Shown here: in pieces, positions 61,290 through 64,000 of the stretch | How positions within the stretch are numbered: the stretch's first letter is position 1 | How the letters are laid out: every line of letters begins with the position of its first letter | Assembly: GCF_028747205.1 (NCBI RefSeq) | Contig: NZ_CP112880.1 | Span: 6,200,001-6,264,000 of the forward strand | Direction: 5' to 3' | DNA from: Streptomyces sp. CA-278952 | Lineage (GTDB): Bacteria; Actinomycetota; Actinomycetes; Streptomycetales; Streptomycetaceae | DNA length: 64,000 nt | Notes under the pieces: generated by a model | The model's database searches: none | What the model saw: only the letters and a program-made list of their open reading frames with translations | Told to the model about the DNA's origin: nothing | Program-made: the position numbers and the translations under genes

Positions 61290-63221
61290 CTAGAACCCCT
61301 TGGTCTTGATCGTGATCGTGGACCCCTCGGGGGCCTGCTCGCCGCCGTCCACGGACTGGCTCGCGATCGTGTCGCTGAAGGAGAGGAACGGCCGGTCGAC
61401 CTTCACGTCGAAGCCCGCCTCCTCCAGGGTGCTCCGCGCCTCGTCGACGTCCCGGCCGGTGACGTCCGGGACGTCCAGCATCCGGGGGCCCTTGGAGACG
61501 GTCAGCTCGATCGTGTCGCCCTCCGCGGCCTCGGTCCCCCCGCCGGGGGACTGCTCGGCCACGTCGCCCTCGGCCTCGGCGGAGTGGATCCGGCCGGGCA
61601 GCACCTCGGCCTTCAGCCCCTCGGCCGCCAGCTCGGCGGTGGCCTCCTCGGCGGAGAGCCCGGTGACGTCCGGGACGTCGATCGGGGCGCCCTTGCTGAC
61701 GACGATGGCCACGGCCGTGTCCGGGTTGCGGTCCGTGCCCGCGCGGGGATCCGTGCGGATCACCTCGCCGCGGGCCACCTCCTCGCTGAACTCCCTGGTC
61801 ACCATCCCGGGGACCAGGCCCACCTTCTTCAGGGAGCGCCGGGCGTCCGCGAGGGAGCGGCCCACGGCATCGGGCACCCGTACGATCTCCGGACCCCGCG
61901 AGACGACGAGCTCCACCGAGCCGTTGCCCCGGATCCGGTCGCCCGAGGCGGGGTCGCTGCTCACGACCGAGCCCCGCTCGACGGTGTCGCTGAAGACCCG
62001 CTCCACGCCCTTCAGCCCGAGCCCCTCGTCCGAGAGCCGCTTCTCGGCGGTCTGCTGGGTCTGGCCCAGCAGCGAGGGGACCTGGGTGAACTGCCCGGAG
62101 TTGATGTACCAGACGCCCGTCCCGATGCCCAGCGTCAGCAGTACGGCGGTGAGCACCATGATGAGCTTGCGGTGCGGCCCGCCGAACGGGCCGCGACGGC
62201 CGGTCGCGCGCCGGGGAGCGGCAGGGTCCGCGGGTGGCATCACCAGTCGGCTGGTGCGGTGCACTCCGGCCCCGTCGCCGTCCGCCGGGAGGGCCCGCGG
62301 GATCACGCTCGTACGGTCGTCCGCGCCGTCATGGGCATCCGACAGGGCCCCCGGCGGTACGGCGTCCAGCTCGGCGTCGGTCAGCGTGGCACGGGCCTCA
62401 CGCGCCTCGGCCAGCAGCAGCACCGCGTCGTGCGGGCGCACCTCGGGATTGCGGGCGGTCGCGCTCGCCACCAGGCTGTCCAGCGCGACCGGGAGCCCCG
62501 GCACGACGGCGGACGGGGCCGGGACGTCGGAGTTGAGGTGCCGGTAGATGACCTGGGCGGCGTTCTCCCCGGTGTGGGGCTTGACGCCGGTCAGCATCTC
62601 GTAGAGCACGACCCCGCAGGCGTACACGTCGCTGCGGGTGTCGGCGCTGCCGTGCTCGATCTGCTCGGGGGCCAGATACGACACGGTGCCCAGCAGGGAG
62701 CCGGTCGTGTCGGTGGCCGTGCCGACCGCCCTGACCAGGCCGAAGTCGGCGACCTTCACCCGGCCGTCGTCCCCTATCAGGACGTTCTCCGGCTTCATGT
62801 CGCGGTGCACGAACCCCGCACGGTGCGCGGCGCCGAGCGCGGCGAGGACCGGCTCCAGGATGTCCAGCGCCGCTCGGGGTTGCAGGGCGCCGCGCTCGCG
62901 CAGCACGTCGCGCAGGGTGCAGCCCGCCACGTACTCCATCGCGAGATAGACATACGCGCCCTCGGCGCCCTGGTCGAAGACCGCGACGACATTGGGGTGC
63001 GCCAGGCGGGCCACCGACTTGGCCTCACGGATGAAGCGCTCGACGAACGAGACGTCGGTGGCGAGCGCCGGGTGCATCACCTTGAGGGCGAGCACCCGGT
63101 CCAGGCGGGTGTCCACGGCCCGGTAGACCGTGGCCATCCCGCCGACGGCGATGCGCGCCTCAATGCGATACCGGCCGTCGAGCAGCTGCCCGACGAGAGG
63201 GTCCTGGAGGGTCGTGTCCAC
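61290..63221 (-). CDS. PASTA-domain Ser/Thr protein kinase (PknB/PknL-like)
   Basis: A 643-residue transmembrane kinase. N-terminal catalytic domain: Gly-rich IAVGGMATVYRA, Lys47, HRDMKPENV (Asp141), ADFGLVRA (Asp159) and LGTVSYLAPEQI. A linker leads to one helix (about 352-372, LIMVLTAVLLTLGIGTGVWY) and four external PASTA repeats that bind wall fragments. In S. coelicolor the counterpart in this region is pkaF, and in mycobacteria pknL lies near the DAHP synthase. Start GTG 63221 has little ribosome site, so it may be leaderless. It is followed by nfo. Confidence 0.94.
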   Translation of the reverse strand: MDTTLQDPLVGQLLDGRYRIEARIAVGGMATVYRAVDTRLDRVLALKVMHPALATDVSFVERFIREAKSVARLAHPNVVAVFDQGAEGAYVYLAMEYVAGCTLRDVLRERGALQPRAALDILEPVLAALGAAHRAGFVHRDMKPENVLIGDDGRVKVADFGLVRAVGTATDTTGSLLGTVSYLAPEQIEHGSADTRSDVYACGVVLYEMLTGVKPHTGENAAQVIYRHLNSDVPAPSAVVPGLPVALDSLVASATARNPEVRPHDAVLLLAEAREARATLTDAELDAVPPGALSDAHDGADDRTSVIPRALPADGDGAGVHRTSRLVMPPADPAAPRRATGRRGPFGGPHRKLIMVLTAVLLTLGIGTGVWYINSGQFTQVPSLLGQTQQTAEKRLSDEGLGLKGVERVFSDTVERGSVVSSDPASGDRIRGNGSVELVVSRGPEIVRVPDAVGRSLADARRSLKKVGLVPGMVTREFSEEVARGEVIRTDPRAGTDRNPDTAVAIVVSKGAPIDVPDVTGLSAEEATAELAAEGLKAEVLPGRIHSAEAEGDVAEQSPGGGTEAAEGDTIELTVSKGPRMLDVPDVTGRDVDEARSTLEEAGFDVKVDRPFLSFSDTIASQSVDGGEQAPEGSTITIKTKGF

Positions 63222-63292
63222 CCCGAGAGTCTACGAGCCGCCGCCGACACCCCGGACGGGCGAGGGCGTTCCCGGGGCCGTTCCGCCATTCA

Positions 63293-63345
63293 AGCCCCTC
63301 CGGCGATTGAGGAGCCGGGGGTTTGGGGGCGGCGCCCCCGAACCC
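63293..63345. repeat. REP-like intergenic element with hairpin
   Basis: The segment contains CCTCCGGCGATTGAGGAGCC followed by a 12-bp hairpin (63319-63330 with 63334-63345, one G-T pair). This pattern of CCGGCGATTGAGGA plus a GGGGGC/GCCCCC hairpin recurs in intergenic DNA across Streptomyces genomes (recall). It separates thiG from the kinase gene and may act as the thiG terminator. Confidence 0.55.
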
Positions 63346-63355
63346 GTACCGGCTC

Positions 63356-64000
<645 letters not shown>

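Overview
The window is chromosomal DNA from a Streptomyces species. The evidence is the very high GC content, strong G/C bias at third codon positions, frequent GTG and TTG starts, and a gene order matching the S. coelicolor region that carries ctaCDF, ctaE-qcrCAB, glkA and macRS. About 61 protein genes are called, two of them cut by the window ends, plus two short leader ORFs. There are also two riboswitches, a trp attenuator, an iron box and a set of strong intergenic hairpins. No tRNA, rRNA, CRISPR array, insertion sequence or prophage was seen. It reads as core genome rather than an accessory island.

Layout. 1-10 kb: a partial MBL-fold/cobinamide kinase gene, a small conserved protein, an HtrA-like lipoprotein protease, a methyltransferase, a DUF3043 membrane protein, the pspA-pspAA envelope-stress pair, a DesK/NarL-type two-component pair and an RND efflux pump. 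10-20 kb: an XRE regulator/DUF397 pair with a divergent 99-residue protein, a large repeat protein, nadA and an ErpA-type iron-sulfur protein in divergent orientation, a membrane-anchored protein, an adenosine kinase homologue and a cysteine desulfurase-TusA fusion. 20-30 kb: the terminal respiratory chain, ctaC-ctaD-ctaF and ctaE-qcrC-qcrA-qcrB, with an L,D-transpeptidase and a degenerate receiver protein between the two blocks.

30-40 kb: trpD, then a class V aminotransferase behind a SAM-IV riboswitch and a six-codon ORF. An Lrp-type RAM-domain protein and a rhomboid protease follow, then a zinc ribbon protein, a NYN-domain protein, two paralogous NlpC/P60 hydrolases (the first behind a probable c-di-AMP riboswitch) and a lipoprotein with a gluzincin metalloprotease signature. 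40-50 kb: a GT87 mannosyltransferase, a PimB-type GT4 glycosyltransferase, a long-chain acyl-CoA ligase, a phosphoesterase, an SRPBCC protein, an ArsA/Get3-like ATPase, a DUF5304 protein and glkA. 50-64 kb: an alpha/beta hydrolase, a PlsC acyltransferase, macS-macR, a D-lactate dehydrogenase family gene, a fused TrpEG-type anthranilate synthase with a Trp-rich leader peptide, a class II DAHP synthase, bfd behind an iron box, bfr, a molybdopterin-domain protein, endonuclease IV, a PASTA-domain Ser/Thr kinase and the C-terminal part of thiG.

The genes form recognisable working groups. These are respiration (cytochrome bcc-aa3), aromatic and tryptophan synthesis (DAHP synthase, TrpEG, TrpD), sulfur and iron-sulfur handling (two PLP desulfurase-like enzymes, TusA, ErpA, NadA, Bfd/Bfr), envelope lipids and glycolipids (GT87, GT4, acyl-CoA ligase, acyltransferase, SRPBCC, ATPase) and the cell wall (L,D-transpeptidase, NlpC/P60 pair, PASTA kinase). 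The overall order resembles, from memory, the Mycobacterium tuberculosis pknL to Rv2204c region, which suggests an old conserved actinobacterial neighbourhood. Function assignments are by motif and recall; no database search was run.
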